From CAZAQS01 sp964486825 (GTDB lineage: Bacteria > Chloroflexota > Anaerolineae > Anaerolineales > UBA4823), in NCBI GenBank assembly GCA_964486825.1, contig CAZAQS010000104.1, positions 1-15,546 of the forward strand: a stretch of DNA of 15,546 nucleotides. Reading direction: 5' to 3'. The notes beneath the pieces were generated by a model, which was given only the letters and a program-made list of their open reading frames with translations, had not been told where the DNA came from and did no database searches. The first letter of the stretch is position 1; every line of letters begins with the position of its first letter. This document shows, piece by piece, positions 1 through 6,109 of this stretch. Both the position numbers and the translations under genes were made by a program.

Positions 1-77
1 CGGGTCACGGTTCCCTCAGCCAGCTCTTCGCCGGAGCAAGCCACGATACCGACTTTCTTCTTGGGCAAATCAACCAT
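1..77 (-). CDS. DGC-domain putative zinc-binding protein (partial)
   Basis: Only the first 25 or so codons are present; the gene continues past the left edge. The N-terminus reads MVDLPKKKVGIVACSGEE and continues LAEGTVT, which resembles the start of DGC-domain (putative zinc-binding, COG4273-like) proteins, where a beta strand leads into a Cys-Ser-Gly-x-E motif and then E-G-T-V-(T/S)-R. The start ATG lies inside the last codons of the upstream DGC gene (8-nt overlap, ATGGTTGA) and has a good Shine-Dalgarno (GGAGGGG) about 5 nt upstream, so the two genes are probably translationally coupled. It looks like a divergent tandem paralogue of the neighbour. The molecular role of DGC proteins is unknown; conserved cysteines suggest metal or metalloid binding. 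Family assignment is moderately sure because so little is visible. Confidence 0.6.
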   Translation of the reverse strand, partial: MVDLPKKKVGIVACSGEELAEGTVT

Positions 78-501
78 TATCCCCTCCTACCAGCTCGTCT
101 ACTACCTCAGTAATCTCCTCCGCCAGGGCGTGGGACAATTGCATCCCAGCCTCGTTTAGCTCAGCAATACCTTGCGGCTTGAACTGCTTATAGCGCCGGT
201 ACACGTCCAGCACGGCAAAGTCTTTGGCGACCACCCCGCCGCTCTCCTGCACCATCTTGGTGGCGCAGGCCAATTTACAACCATCGATTGTGACGGCTGG
301 ATTTCCACTGACTGCCGCACGCGAGGCCTCATCTCCCAACACCAATAATGAGAGGGCCACCAAACGGCTGGTCTGTGGACGCAAATCCTGCGTGACATCG
401 TAAGCGGCTTCGCGGCTAACCGTGCCGTATGTCTTGCCGATCCCACTGCAAGGCACGATGACTACTCTTTTCGTTTGTTCACCTTTATCCCGATCTGTCA
501 T
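70..501 (-). CDS. DGC-domain putative zinc-binding protein
   Basis: A 143-residue soluble protein. The N-terminal strand VVIVPCSGIGKTYGTVSREAA is followed near residues 72-78 by IDGCKLAC, the Asp-Gly-Cys signature that names the DGC family (PF08859, COG4273). Visible candidate ligands are the Cys of PCSG and the two Cys of DGCKLAC. Family members are called putative zinc-binding proteins; no reaction is established. The start ATG overlaps the stop of the gcvH-like gene (ATGA) and has a GAGGAAG ribosome-binding site about 10 nt upstream, so it is coupled to that gene. A second DGC gene overlaps its 3' end. The pairing of two DGC proteins with a lipoyl carrier under an ArsR-type candidate operator suggests a shared task in thiol, metalloid or sulfur handling; this is inference. 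Confidence 0.75.
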   Translation of the reverse strand: MTDRDKGEQTKRVVIVPCSGIGKTYGTVSREAAYDVTQDLRPQTSRLVALSLLVLGDEASRAAVSGNPAVTIDGCKLACATKMVQESGGVVAKDFAVLDVYRRYKQFKPQGIAELNEAGMQLSHALAEEITEVVDELVGGDNG

Positions 502-950
502 AACTTTTTTGCTTCCTCTTCCGCTTCAGCCTTCATAATTTCAAAGTAAGTGCTTGCGTCCAGGAGATTGCCGCGCTCGGATTCCCAGTCCCCCGGCTCG
601 ATGATGAGTATCCAACCTTCTCCATAGGGATCCTGGTTGATGACCTCTGGGGAATCCTCCATTTGGGGGTTCACTTCGGCAATCACGCCAGAGACCGGCG
701 ATAACACGCTTTCGGTGACCTTGATGGTTTCGATCTCGGCGGCGGCCTCACCTGCGGTAAGCCGGGCGCCAACTGGCTGGACATCGGCAAAGGCCACGTC
801 GCCGCTGCGCTGCTGGATGAAGTCGGAAAGCCCTATGTGAACACGCCCGCCTTCACCTTTCGCCCAAACCCCTGCCTTTGTATAGAGGCGGTCGGTTGCG
901 ACTTTGAAGATGAATTTATCGACGGTGGTCTCTAGATAACCTGGCATCAT
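498..950 (-). CDS. GcvH-like lipoyl-carrier protein
   Basis: A 150-residue protein of the glycine-cleavage H/lipoate-binding fold. The stretch LYTKAGVWAK and VHIGLSDFIQQRSGD matches the GcvH N-terminal half. IETIKVTESVLSPVSG (about 73-88) matches the lipoylation site, with K77 as the modified lysine, and DPYGEGWILIIEP follows as in GcvH. No glycine-cleavage P or T gene is in the window, so a stand-alone carrier role is more likely; lipoate-binding proteins of the sHdr sulfur-oxidation systems are a precedent. An upstream ATG at 983 has no ribosome-binding site and falls inside a palindromic operator candidate, whereas ATG at 950 has AAGGAGAG at ideal distance, so I start there (947 is a near-equivalent ATG). 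First gene of a three-gene coupled operon with two DGC genes. Candidate promoter GTGACA-N16-TATCAT lies upstream. Confidence 0.82.
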   Translation of the reverse strand: MMPGYLETTVDKFIFKVATDRLYTKAGVWAKGEGGRVHIGLSDFIQQRSGDVAFADVQPVGARLTAGEAAAEIETIKVTESVLSPVSGVIAEVNPQMEDSPEVINQDPYGEGWILIIEPGDWESERGNLLDASTYFEIMKAEAEEEAKKL

Positions 951-976
951 GACTCTCCTTGCAAACACGAATTGTT

Positions 977-994
977 TATTCAAGATATTGAATA
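977..994 (-). promoter_or_regulatory. Candidate ArsR-family operator in gcvH-like promoter
   Basis: Perfect inverted repeat TATTCAA-GATA-TTGAATA. Read on the minus strand it directly follows a -10-like TATCAT (994-999), with a GTGACA -35-like hexamer at 1016-1021 and a 16-nt spacer. A repressor bound here would block transcription start. The same layout (-10 then ATTCAA...TTGAA) occurs upstream of arsR and of the Fe-S protein gene, so ArsR is the natural candidate, but binding is inferred from sequence only. Confidence 0.5.
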
Positions 995-1026
995 TGATAA
1001 ACCAAATGAGGACGATGTCACGGGTA

Positions 1027-1053
1027 ATTTGTCACAAGTCTGGTATGACAAAT
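1027..1053. repeat. Inverted repeat ATTTGTCA-N11-TGACAAAT
   Basis: Perfect 8-bp arms separated by 11 nt in the divergent intergenic region (951-1212) between the gcvH-like operon and the phosphoesterase. Further TGACA-type half sites occur nearby (TGTCAC at 1016-1021, ATGACAA at about 1077-1083). The spacing suits a dimeric transcription factor binding one helical turn apart plus, rather than an RNA terminator: there is no T tract. The regulator is unknown. The rest of this 262-nt gap holds only the gcvH-like promoter and the leader of the phosphoesterase gene. Confidence 0.4.
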
Positions 1054-1212
1054 GATTTCTCTTGAGGGACAGGTTGATGACAAGTCCTCTTATTGTTGAT
1101 AAAATATATCCTAGTAAGCAAATTCTGAACATTCTGCGGGTTTCATGAAGGAGCAGGAAGTGATTTTAGAGGGGGATTCCTCAAAAAGAGGGGTTAAGAA
1201 GGACACGAAGGT

Positions 1213-1938
1213 ATGGATTATATAACAGTGTTTGGTGATATCCACGCCAACCTGCCGGCGTTGGAGGCAGTTATAAAAGATATGGATGAAAAGGAGAGCG
1301 GCTACCGCTACTGCCTGGGCGACCTGGTTGGTTACGGCACCTCTCCCAATGAGGTCATTCAAGCTATCCGGGAGAGCGGAGTCCCGACCATCATGGGCAA
1401 TTATGACCAGGGCATCGGGCATAGCAGCGACGAATGCGGTTGTGCCTACCGGGACGAGTTCTCGAAGCAATTGGGCAAAAAATCGATCGCCTGGTCTAAC
1501 CAGCAAACCACCCCGGAGAACAAGGCTTTCCTGCGCGGATTGTTGGAGAGCTTTCCTTTGCAGCTAGGCGAGCTGAAAGTCCTGCTGGTGCACGGCAGCC
1601 CGCGTAAGATCAACGAATATCTGTACGAAGACCGCCCCGATAACAGCCTGGAGCGGATCATGGACCAGGCAGGGGTGGACGTGCTGGTGTGCGGGCACAC
1701 CCATATCCCTTACCACAGGGTGCTTCCCAGCGGTCGGCACGTGATCAACGCCGGCAGCGTGGGCAAACCCAAGGATAAAGATCCGCGCGCCTGCTACCTG
1801 ATCCTGGAGGTGGAAGACCGCCAGGTGAAGGCTGACTTTATCCGCGTGGCTTATGATGTAGAGCAGGCCGCTGGCGCGATCGAAGCGACAGGGATGCCAG
1901 ACGAGTACGCCGAAATGCTACGGGTTGGAGCCGGCTAA
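1213..1938 (+). CDS. Metallophosphoesterase (calcineurin-like, YfcE/MJ0936-type)
   Basis: A 241-residue cytosolic phosphoesterase. All family motifs are present in order: GDIHAN (8-13), GDLVGYG (36-42), GNYD (62-65), VHGSPR (about 127-132) and GHTH (about 162-165); their Asp, His and Asn residues hold the two metal ions. This points to hydrolysis of a phosphomonoester or phosphodiester; the substrate cannot be told. A CGC pair (C75, C77) follows the GNYD motif; as I recall, this feature is shared by a subgroup of these proteins, and it could sense or bind thiophilic metals. The start has GA-rich ribosome-binding sequence (AAGAAGGA) about 9-11 nt upstream. It stands alone on the plus strand, divergent from the gcvH-like operon and convergent with the ars operon, its stop 9 nt from the opposing one. 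Function in arsenic resistance is only suggested by location. Confidence 0.88.
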   Translation: MDYITVFGDIHANLPALEAVIKDMDEKESGYRYCLGDLVGYGTSPNEVIQAIRESGVPTIMGNYDQGIGHSSDECGCAYRDEFSKQLGKKSIAWSNQQTTPENKAFLRGLLESFPLQLGELKVLLVHGSPRKINEYLYEDRPDNSLERIMDQAGVDVLVCGHTHIPYHRVLPSGRHVINAGSVGKPKDKDPRACYLILEVEDRQVKADFIRVAYDVEQAAGAIEATGMPDEYAEMLRVGAG

Positions 1939-1947
1939 CGCCTAATC

Positions 1948-2235
1948 TTACCCTTTCAGCAGCTCTGCCACCTTTTTGCAGATGGCGGGGATGTTCAACT
2001 TGCCTCCGCTGCTGAACTCCTCTCCAGCTATGGTCACATAGGGAAGTTGGGCGTCCGGAGGCAAGGGCGGACAGCCTGGATCGAAGAGATCGAAATATTC
2101 TAAACTGTAGAAACCTTTATGCCTGGTATCCAGCTGGTGGCGTGTGTATTCCGCAAGCTCTCGCCAGGTATCTTTTACTCCCGCCGGGCAGGCTACCGGT
2201 GAGCCAATGATCTGGATTACGACTTGCCGGGTCAT
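1948..2235 (-). CDS. Thioredoxin-fold protein (DUF1462/YuzD-like or ArsD-like)
   Basis: A 95-residue protein beginning MTRQVVIQIIGSPVACPAGV. The layout is a beta strand, a Cys at the start of a helix (C16 in ACPAG), a long helix, a strand EYFDLF, then LPYVTIAGE with a candidate cis-proline (P65) and a final helix. This is a thioredoxin-like fold with only one cysteine of the usual CxxC pair; further cysteines are C55 (DPGCPP) and C86. It resembles small disulfide-oxidoreductase-like proteins such as YuzD (DUF1462), but I am not sure of the family. The ATG overlaps the stop of the FmdB-like gene (TGATG), and it is the last gene of the minus-strand run. A role as a thiol or metalloid carrier beside the ArsD chaperone is plausible but unproven. 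An in-frame TTG nine bases upstream is less likely as start. Confidence 0.6.
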   Translation of the reverse strand: MTRQVVIQIIGSPVACPAGVKDTWRELAEYTRHQLDTRHKGFYSLEYFDLFDPGCPPLPPDAQLPYVTIAGEEFSSGGKLNIPAICKKVAELLKG

Positions 2236-2453
2236 CAGCAACAACCAGGCCCGAAATTCGGCCCGCAGGAGGGAGGCATGATGGGCCCGCCGCCGTTGCC
2301 GCGCATGACAAATCCGGCCGATACAACCTGGTGGACTTCCTCGCTCTGGCAGCTTGGGCAGAGCGGGTGCAAGCCGGCTTCTTTCTCCCTGAAGGTAGCG
2401 CGTACTTCAAAAGTCTGTTTACACTGGTCGCATTGAAAATCATAAAACGGCAT
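2235..2453 (-). CDS. FmdB-family zinc-ribbon protein with GPGCC tail
   Basis: A 72-residue protein of the FmdB putative regulatory family. The start MPFYDFQCDQC and the later LCPSC give two CxxC knuckles (C8, C11, C32, C35) that should bind one zinc ion. Residues after 48 are Gly/Pro-rich and end SCGPNFGPGCC, adding C63, C71 and C72. The family's exact role is unknown; members often sit near metabolic or transport genes. The stop codon of the CoaBC-like fragment lies 2 nt before the ATG, with AGGAGAAG about 11 nt upstream, and the next gene overlaps the stop (TGATG), so expression is coupled. The C-terminal GPGCC resembles the tail of the YlbF-like protein 1.1 kb upstream in the same operon, hinting that several products carry a soft-metal or arsenite ligand. 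Confidence 0.8.
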   Translation of the reverse strand: MPFYDFQCDQCKQTFEVRATFREKEAGLHPLCPSCQSEEVHQVVSAGFVMRGNGGGPIMPPSCGPNFGPGCC

Positions 2454-2455
2454 AA

Positions 2456-2695
2456 TTACACTTCTCCTGTTGCGAGCAAATTTTTAGACATAGCGGATAA
2501 AGCTGACGTAATCGAGGCGATACTCGCCATGCGCCCTTCTCCAATATCTCCACTAGCTTGCAGGCCGGTTTCCGGAGGCGCTACCCGGTAGCCAACCCCT
2601 TTCAGTATCTCCAGGTTACGCTGTAAGATAGGGTTAGCCCACATGCTGTCGTGCATGGAGGGGGCGAGCAGTACCGGTGCGGTCGTAGCAGCCAT
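2456..2695 (-). pseudogene. CoaBC flavoprotein fragment (truncated PPC decarboxylase)
   Basis: A 79-residue reading frame that matches only the second half of the CoaC flavoprotein domain (phosphopantothenoylcysteine decarboxylase of CoaA biosynthesis, fused with CoaB in bacteria). Visible are APVLLAPSMHDSMW (the P-x-M-[NH]-x-x-MW substrate motif), NPILQRNLEILK, then PPETGLQASGDIGEGRM. The N-terminal Rossmann half with the FMN site and catalytic His, and the whole CoaB domain, are missing. It cannot be a working decarboxylase alone. Yet the ATG is joined to the upstream stop (TGATG) and the downstream gene begins 2 nt after its stop, so the frame has been kept within the operon. It may be a gene remnant or a re-purposed short protein; I lean to remnant because no functional half remains. 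A TTG one codon earlier is also a possible start. Confidence 0.6.
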
Positions 2696-3570
2696 CAACA
2701 GCGTGATGAACCGGTCAGGGATGCAAAATCGATTCCGATGTGCTGGCTGATGTGCTGGTTGATGCGCGGCAGGTAAGCGATGGCTGCCTGTTGGGTTTCG
2801 GCGAATTCGAGGATCAAGCGGTTCAATCTGACTTCTGTCTGGAGCGCGCGGATGCTGTCCATCTGCTCTTGAGTTACACTCTGGTTGGCTTGTTGAAAAC
2901 GCAGCTCTGATTGAGCGGCAGCAAATCGCTCCAGCAGGCTTTTGGCGTGCGGGTCGCTCTCCATGCGTTCTTTGGCATTTTGGTAGGCAGCGATCGGACC
3001 GGCCTGGCTGATTGCTTCTGCCAGCTTTGTGCTGGCCTGGTATAGCTCGGGGGATAAAATGGTTTGGGGGTCATTCATAATTTTTACCTTATTCTTGCCT
3101 TTCGTTTCCGGATTCTGGATCACGGCTATCGGCAGCGGGGATGGGGAGACTGCTTGTTGGTTTATTTCGGGTTCATCGAGCTCTACGCCTGGGATGGCTT
3201 CAGGTCGATCGTCTAAGAACTCCGTCATTGCTTTCGACAGAGCATCTGAGATGGATGGCAGGCTGTTAGCGAATGCACCGCCGCCGATATCCTTCAACTG
3301 GGTTACCATTTCTTGAGCCCGTTCCAGGCGAGAAACAGGAGAGTTGATGCGCAGCGCCAACGACATAAGTCGGCCCAAGGCCTCGGCAGCCGCAAAGGTT
3401 TCCGTCCCGGCTTTGCCCAGGTTGAGAAAGACCTCAAAGGGCTCTCCTTCAGGATCGCTGGTCAGCGTAATAAATGCTGTACCCTCGCGTGTGTCCATGC
3501 GGGTTGTCTGGCTTCTTAAAACATGCTCCCGGCCGGCTTTACGGGATCTATGAGGCGCATCTGTTTCCAT
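2695..3570 (-). CDS. TSCPD (NrdJ C-terminal-like) / YlbF fusion protein
   Basis: A 291-residue protein with two unrelated parts. Residues about 29-122 look like the C-terminal TSCPD domain of B12-dependent ribonucleotide reductase NrdJ: EGEPFEVFLNLGKAG, then EALGRLMSLALR, VTQLKDIGG, and LPSISDALSKAM. The catalytic barrel of NrdJ is absent. A Pro/Glu-rich linker (123-164) leads to a YlbF/YmcA-like all-helical domain (170-285), paralogous to the protein encoded just upstream. It ends in SSRC rather than CGPGCC. An internal in-frame ATG at 3078 (weak AAGG 8 nt upstream) could yield the YlbF part alone. The first ATG is 3 nt after the upstream stop without a clear ribosome-binding site, suggesting coupled translation; ATG at 3498 is an alternative. 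Function unknown; YlbF-like proteins in Bacillus form the Fe-S RicAFT complex that affects RNA processing. Confidence 0.65.
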   Translation of the reverse strand: METDAPHRSRKAGREHVLRSQTTRMDTREGTAFITLTSDPEGEPFEVFLNLGKAGTETFAAAEALGRLMSLALRINSPVSRLERAQEMVTQLKDIGGGAFANSLPSISDALSKAMTEFLDDRPEAIPGVELDEPEINQQAVSPSPLPIAVIQNPETKGKNKVKIMNDPQTILSPELYQASTKLAEAISQAGPIAAYQNAKERMESDPHAKSLLERFAAAQSELRFQQANQSVTQEQMDSIRALQTEVRLNRLILEFAETQQAAIAYLPRINQHISQHIGIDFASLTGSSRC

Positions 3571-3573
3571 GGG

Positions 3574-3978
3574 TTAGCAGCAGCCCGGTCCACAGGCTGT
3601 CGGGAAGTTCAAGCCCGTGCTTTCATTGAGTATCTGGGCTACTGTCTGGCAGGCAGTGGTAAGGTTTTCCTGGGCTTCCAGGTAAGCGGCGATGGTAGGG
3701 TTGGTAACAAATGCATTTCGCAGGCTCTCCAACTCCTGCCGATCTTCCGGGGAGACTGCATTCAGCATCCGCATCATCTGCAAGGAGTTCTGCTTCTCTT
3801 GAAATGCTTTGATTGTCCCTTGAGCTTGCTGATCCTGGCGCAGGTTATGGGCCGCTATTTCAAAAGCCTGAAATACCTCCGCTTCGGTTAACGCCATCGC
3901 AAAGCTGCGGATAGCCTGGTCGATTTCTATATCAATTCCATTCGTGATCAGGGGTATTTGGGTTCTGGTTTGATCCAT
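3574..3978 (-). CDS. YlbF/YmcA-family protein with CGPGCC tail
   Basis: A 134-residue, mostly alpha-helical protein of the YlbF/YmcA (Com_YlbF) family: DQAIRSFAMALTEAEVFQAF, then a long Gln-rich helix, LESLRNAFVTNPTIAAYLEA, and a final helix. The extreme C-terminus is ACGPGCC, giving C129, C133 and C134. In Bacillus, YlbF and YmcA (RicF, RicA) join YaaT in an Fe-S-containing complex needed for mRNA maturation and development; no YaaT-like gene is here. I start at ATG 3978 because GAGGAAAA lies about 7 nt upstream; an in-frame ATG at 4038 would add residues not typical of the family. It opens the second half of the ars operon, 256 nt after arsA, and is followed after 3 nt by a gene with a paralogous domain. 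The Cys tail suggests metal, Fe-S or arsenite binding; that is inference. Confidence 0.72.
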   Translation of the reverse strand: MDQTRTQIPLITNGIDIEIDQAIRSFAMALTEAEVFQAFEIAAHNLRQDQQAQGTIKAFQEKQNSLQMMRMLNAVSPEDRQELESLRNAFVTNPTIAAYLEAQENLTTACQTVAQILNESTGLNFPTACGPGCC

Positions 3979-4007
3979 CGTTGTTTTCCTCGAAGTAAAT
4001 CTATAAA

Positions 4008-4124
4008 TTAATCTACATGAACGTGCCTGGCAGGGCATAAGCGCACCACTTCGTTTTCCCCATTTCCCTGTGCTAATAACCTGTTTCGATCCGGTTCCAA
4101 CATAGGATTGACTGGTTTATTCAT
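4008..4124 (-). CDS. Possible small protein, 38 residues
   Basis: A short frame begins MNKPVNPMLEPDRNRLLAQG and ends CPARHVHVD before a TAA, with GAGGAGC 12 nt and AAGG 7 nt upstream of the ATG. It fills the gap between arsA and the ylbF-like gene. It could be a real small peptide, a leader, or the N-terminal stub of a longer gene cut by the stop codon. I do not recognise a family with confidence. It overlaps the longer, less likely N-terminal extension of the ylbF-like gene in another frame. Confidence 0.25.
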   Translation of the reverse strand: MNKPVNPMLEPDRNRLLAQGNGENEVVRLCPARHVHVD

Positions 4125-4163
4125 GCGGTTGCCTTGCTCCTCTTATGAGGCATTTCTGCACTC

Positions 4164-4214
4164 CGGAGAGAAGCGAGGAATCCGGCTTTCTCAGAAGGCA
4201 CTCACTTCTCTCCG
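4164..4214 (-). other. Intra-operon hairpin downstream of arsA
   Basis: A long inverted repeat: CGGAGAGAAG with GAG after one base (4164-4177) pairs with CTC, one base, CTTCTCTCCG (4201-4214), giving about 13 pairs with a single mismatch around a 23-nt loop. It starts 20 nt after the arsA stop. On the minus strand no T tract follows, so it is not a classical terminator for arsA; on the plus strand TTATTTT follows, but no plus-strand gene ends here. It may be an mRNA-stability, processing or partial attenuation element separating arsRDA from the distal genes. Confidence 0.5.
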
Positions 4215-4234
4215 TTATTTTGTCTGCGCGTTTC

Positions 4235-6109
4235 CTAGGAAACCATTTTGTCATAGGCGGTCTCGGTCAGCGTTGAGTTTCCGTTGTACATCTGCTCACC
4301 CAACTCCGCCAGCAGCTTCAGACCTTTAATTTCCTCAGATAGCAATGGTATTTGCACGACCGGGACGGGGAAGCGCCGCTCGATCTCGGCCAGGTATTTC
4401 TCTTGCATGGCCCGGCGAGCGCGTGCGAAACTGGTTGTGGCTTGCTCGGGCGGGATGACGAAGTTTGCCACCACCATACCCGGCTCGATACCCACCGTGC
4501 GCAACTCTTCTACAGCCCGGTAGGCTTCTAGTATAGGGGTAGATTCCGGATACATCACAAACGCGAAGGTGCTGCGGGCAGGGTCGCGCATCATATCGAT
4601 GACGCCGCTGAAGCGCTGCTTGGCCGCGTCATCGGCCTGAGAGGTATCCACGGATGCAAAAGCTTTGATATCGATCTGCTGGCTCCAATCCATCGGCAGC
4701 TCGATCAGGCGCAGGGTGTGCCCGGTGGGGGCGGTGTCGAATACGATCACTTCCCATTTATCTTGAGATGCAAAATCTATAAATTGGTCGAAAGCAGCCA
4801 TCTCCTCCGTGCAGGGAGACTCCAATTCTTCTTGCATGACCTGGATGGCCTGCTCAGGGCGGCCTCTGTGGCGGGCATCCTCTAAAATGCGGGTCTTGTA
4901 CGCCTCGGCAGCGGCTTTTGGATCGATCTTGACCGCGTACAGATTTGGGACGCCTGCGACAGCAGCCACCTGGTCTCCGACCGGTACTCCCAACACATCG
5001 CCCAGGTGGGCAGCCGGGTCGGTGGTCAGCAGCAAGGTGCGATAGCCCTGGCGGGCCAGCCAGACGGCCGTGATGCAGGAGGCCACGGTTTTGCCTACGC
5101 CGCCTTTGCCGGCAAAGAATATGGTCCGGCGATGGCCGTTGGGGGAAATGAGCGGCTTCACGTTGGGCAGCTGGAAGGCCTTTACATGGCTTGCGAGGTC
5201 GGGCTCAACCTCCTGGTAGGCGTCCATATCGCCATCGAAGAACATGCGCGCCACTTCGCGCAGCCGGGTGACGCCCTTGATTTCCCCCGGCAGCAGGTAC
5301 ATATAGCTGGCGGGCCAGGGCAGCTCTGCCTCGATCTGCTCCAGGTAACGGGACTGCATTCCGGCCCGGGCAGCGAAGAGCTGGTTATCTACCTGGGCCT
5401 GGGAGATGATCCCGTTGACGATCAACTGGTGGGTATGAATGCCCAACTTGCCCAGCTCGGACGTGGCGCGTTGGGTCTCCTTGATGGCGATGGCTTCCGG
5501 ATGCAGGACGAAAATGAAGGTCGTCTGACCCGGATCGCGCAGGGTAGCCAGGGCGCGCTCGTACTTGTGCTTGGCGTCCTGGATGGCGGCGGCAGGGCCG
5601 ATGCAAGTCTGGCCGCTACCCTCACTGGCTGCGTCGATGGATTGGCTCCACTCGGCCGGCAGCTCGAGCAGTCGCAAGGTGTGCCCCGTTGGAGCGGTAT
5701 CGAAGATGACGGTATCGAAGGAGTTCCCATTTTGCCCTGGAAGCTCCAGAAAGTCTGTAAAACGATCGAAAGCGGCCACTTCAGCGGTGCAAGGACCGCT
5801 CATCTGCTCTTCGATGACCTGCACCATCTCGGGTGGGAAAGCCAACCGGATCGGTTCCAAAGCGGTGTTGATGTACTCCTCGGTAGCGCGGTCGGGGTCG
5901 ATCTCCATGGCCCACAGATTATTTACACCGGCGATGGGCGTGATCTGGTGCCCGATGGGTTGCTCGAAGACATCCGCCAGATTGGAGGCCGGATCGGTGG
6001 TCACAATCAGGGTGCGCTTGCCTTCATCTGCTTTGCGAATGGCTGCCGTGCAGGCCATACTGGTCTTGCCGACACCGCCCTTACCGGAAAAGAATAGAAA
6101 CTCTGACAT
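4235..6109 (-). CDS. arsA: Arsenite-transporting ATPase ArsA (two-domain)
   Basis: A 624-residue tandem ATPase of the ArsA/GET3 family. Each half has a P-loop GKGGVGKT (9-16 and 334-341), an early switch TTDPA, and the DTAPTGHTLRL signature (about 137-147 and 458-468). The three cysteines that bind As(III) or Sb(III) in E. coli ArsA (C113, C172, C422) have clear counterparts: C107 in SGPCTAE, C169 in GQTCIGP and C433 in SPCTEE. So metalloid-stimulated ATPase activity is expected. ArsA powers export through ArsB or Acr3 in the membrane, but neither is encoded in this window. The ATG shares one base with the arsD stop (TAATG), the usual arsD-arsA pairing where ArsD hands over arsenite. Length is slightly above the usual 580-590 residues. 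Large antisense frames here are shadows. Confidence 0.95.
   Translation of the reverse strand: MSEFLFFSGKGGVGKTSMACTAAIRKADEGKRTLIVTTDPASNLADVFEQPIGHQITPIAGVNNLWAMEIDPDRATEEYINTALEPIRLAFPPEMVQVIEEQMSGPCTAEVAAFDRFTDFLELPGQNGNSFDTVIFDTAPTGHTLRLLELPAEWSQSIDAASEGSGQTCIGPAAAIQDAKHKYERALATLRDPGQTTFIFVLHPEAIAIKETQRATSELGKLGIHTHQLIVNGIISQAQVDNQLFAARAGMQSRYLEQIEAELPWPASYMYLLPGEIKGVTRLREVARMFFDGDMDAYQEVEPDLASHVKAFQLPNVKPLISPNGHRRTIFFAGKGGVGKTVASCITAVWLARQGYRTLLLTTDPAAHLGDVLGVPVGDQVAAVAGVPNLYAVKIDPKAAAEAYKTRILEDARHRGRPEQAIQVMQEELESPCTEEMAAFDQFIDFASQDKWEVIVFDTAPTGHTLRLIELPMDWSQQIDIKAFASVDTSQADDAAKQRFSGVIDMMRDPARSTFAFVMYPESTPILEAYRAVEELRTVGIEPGMVVANFVIPPEQATTSFARARRAMQEKYLAEIERRFPVPVVQIPLLSEEIKGLKLLAELGEQMYNGNSTLTETAYDKMVS

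Noticed and set aside
498..983. Start at 983 for the GcvH-like gene
   Set aside because: No ribosome-binding site, and the codon lies within the palindromic operator right after the -10; ATG 950 has AAGGAGAG.
1111..1506. 131-codon minus-strand frame over the phosphoesterase start
   Set aside because: Antisense to a well-supported phosphoesterase; no recognisable motif.
3574..4038. Longer start at 4038 for the YlbF-like gene
   Set aside because: The extra 20 residues are basic and Cys-rich without family match and lack a ribosome-binding site, while ATG 3978 has GAGGAAAA.
4164..4214. Rho-independent terminator of arsA
   Set aside because: The T-rich run follows the stem only on the plus strand; on the coding minus strand there is none.
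5006..6097. 363-codon open frame on the plus strand
   Set aside because: Fully antisense to arsA, low-complexity Gly/Leu/Asp-rich translation with no motif; a shadow of the real gene's codon use.
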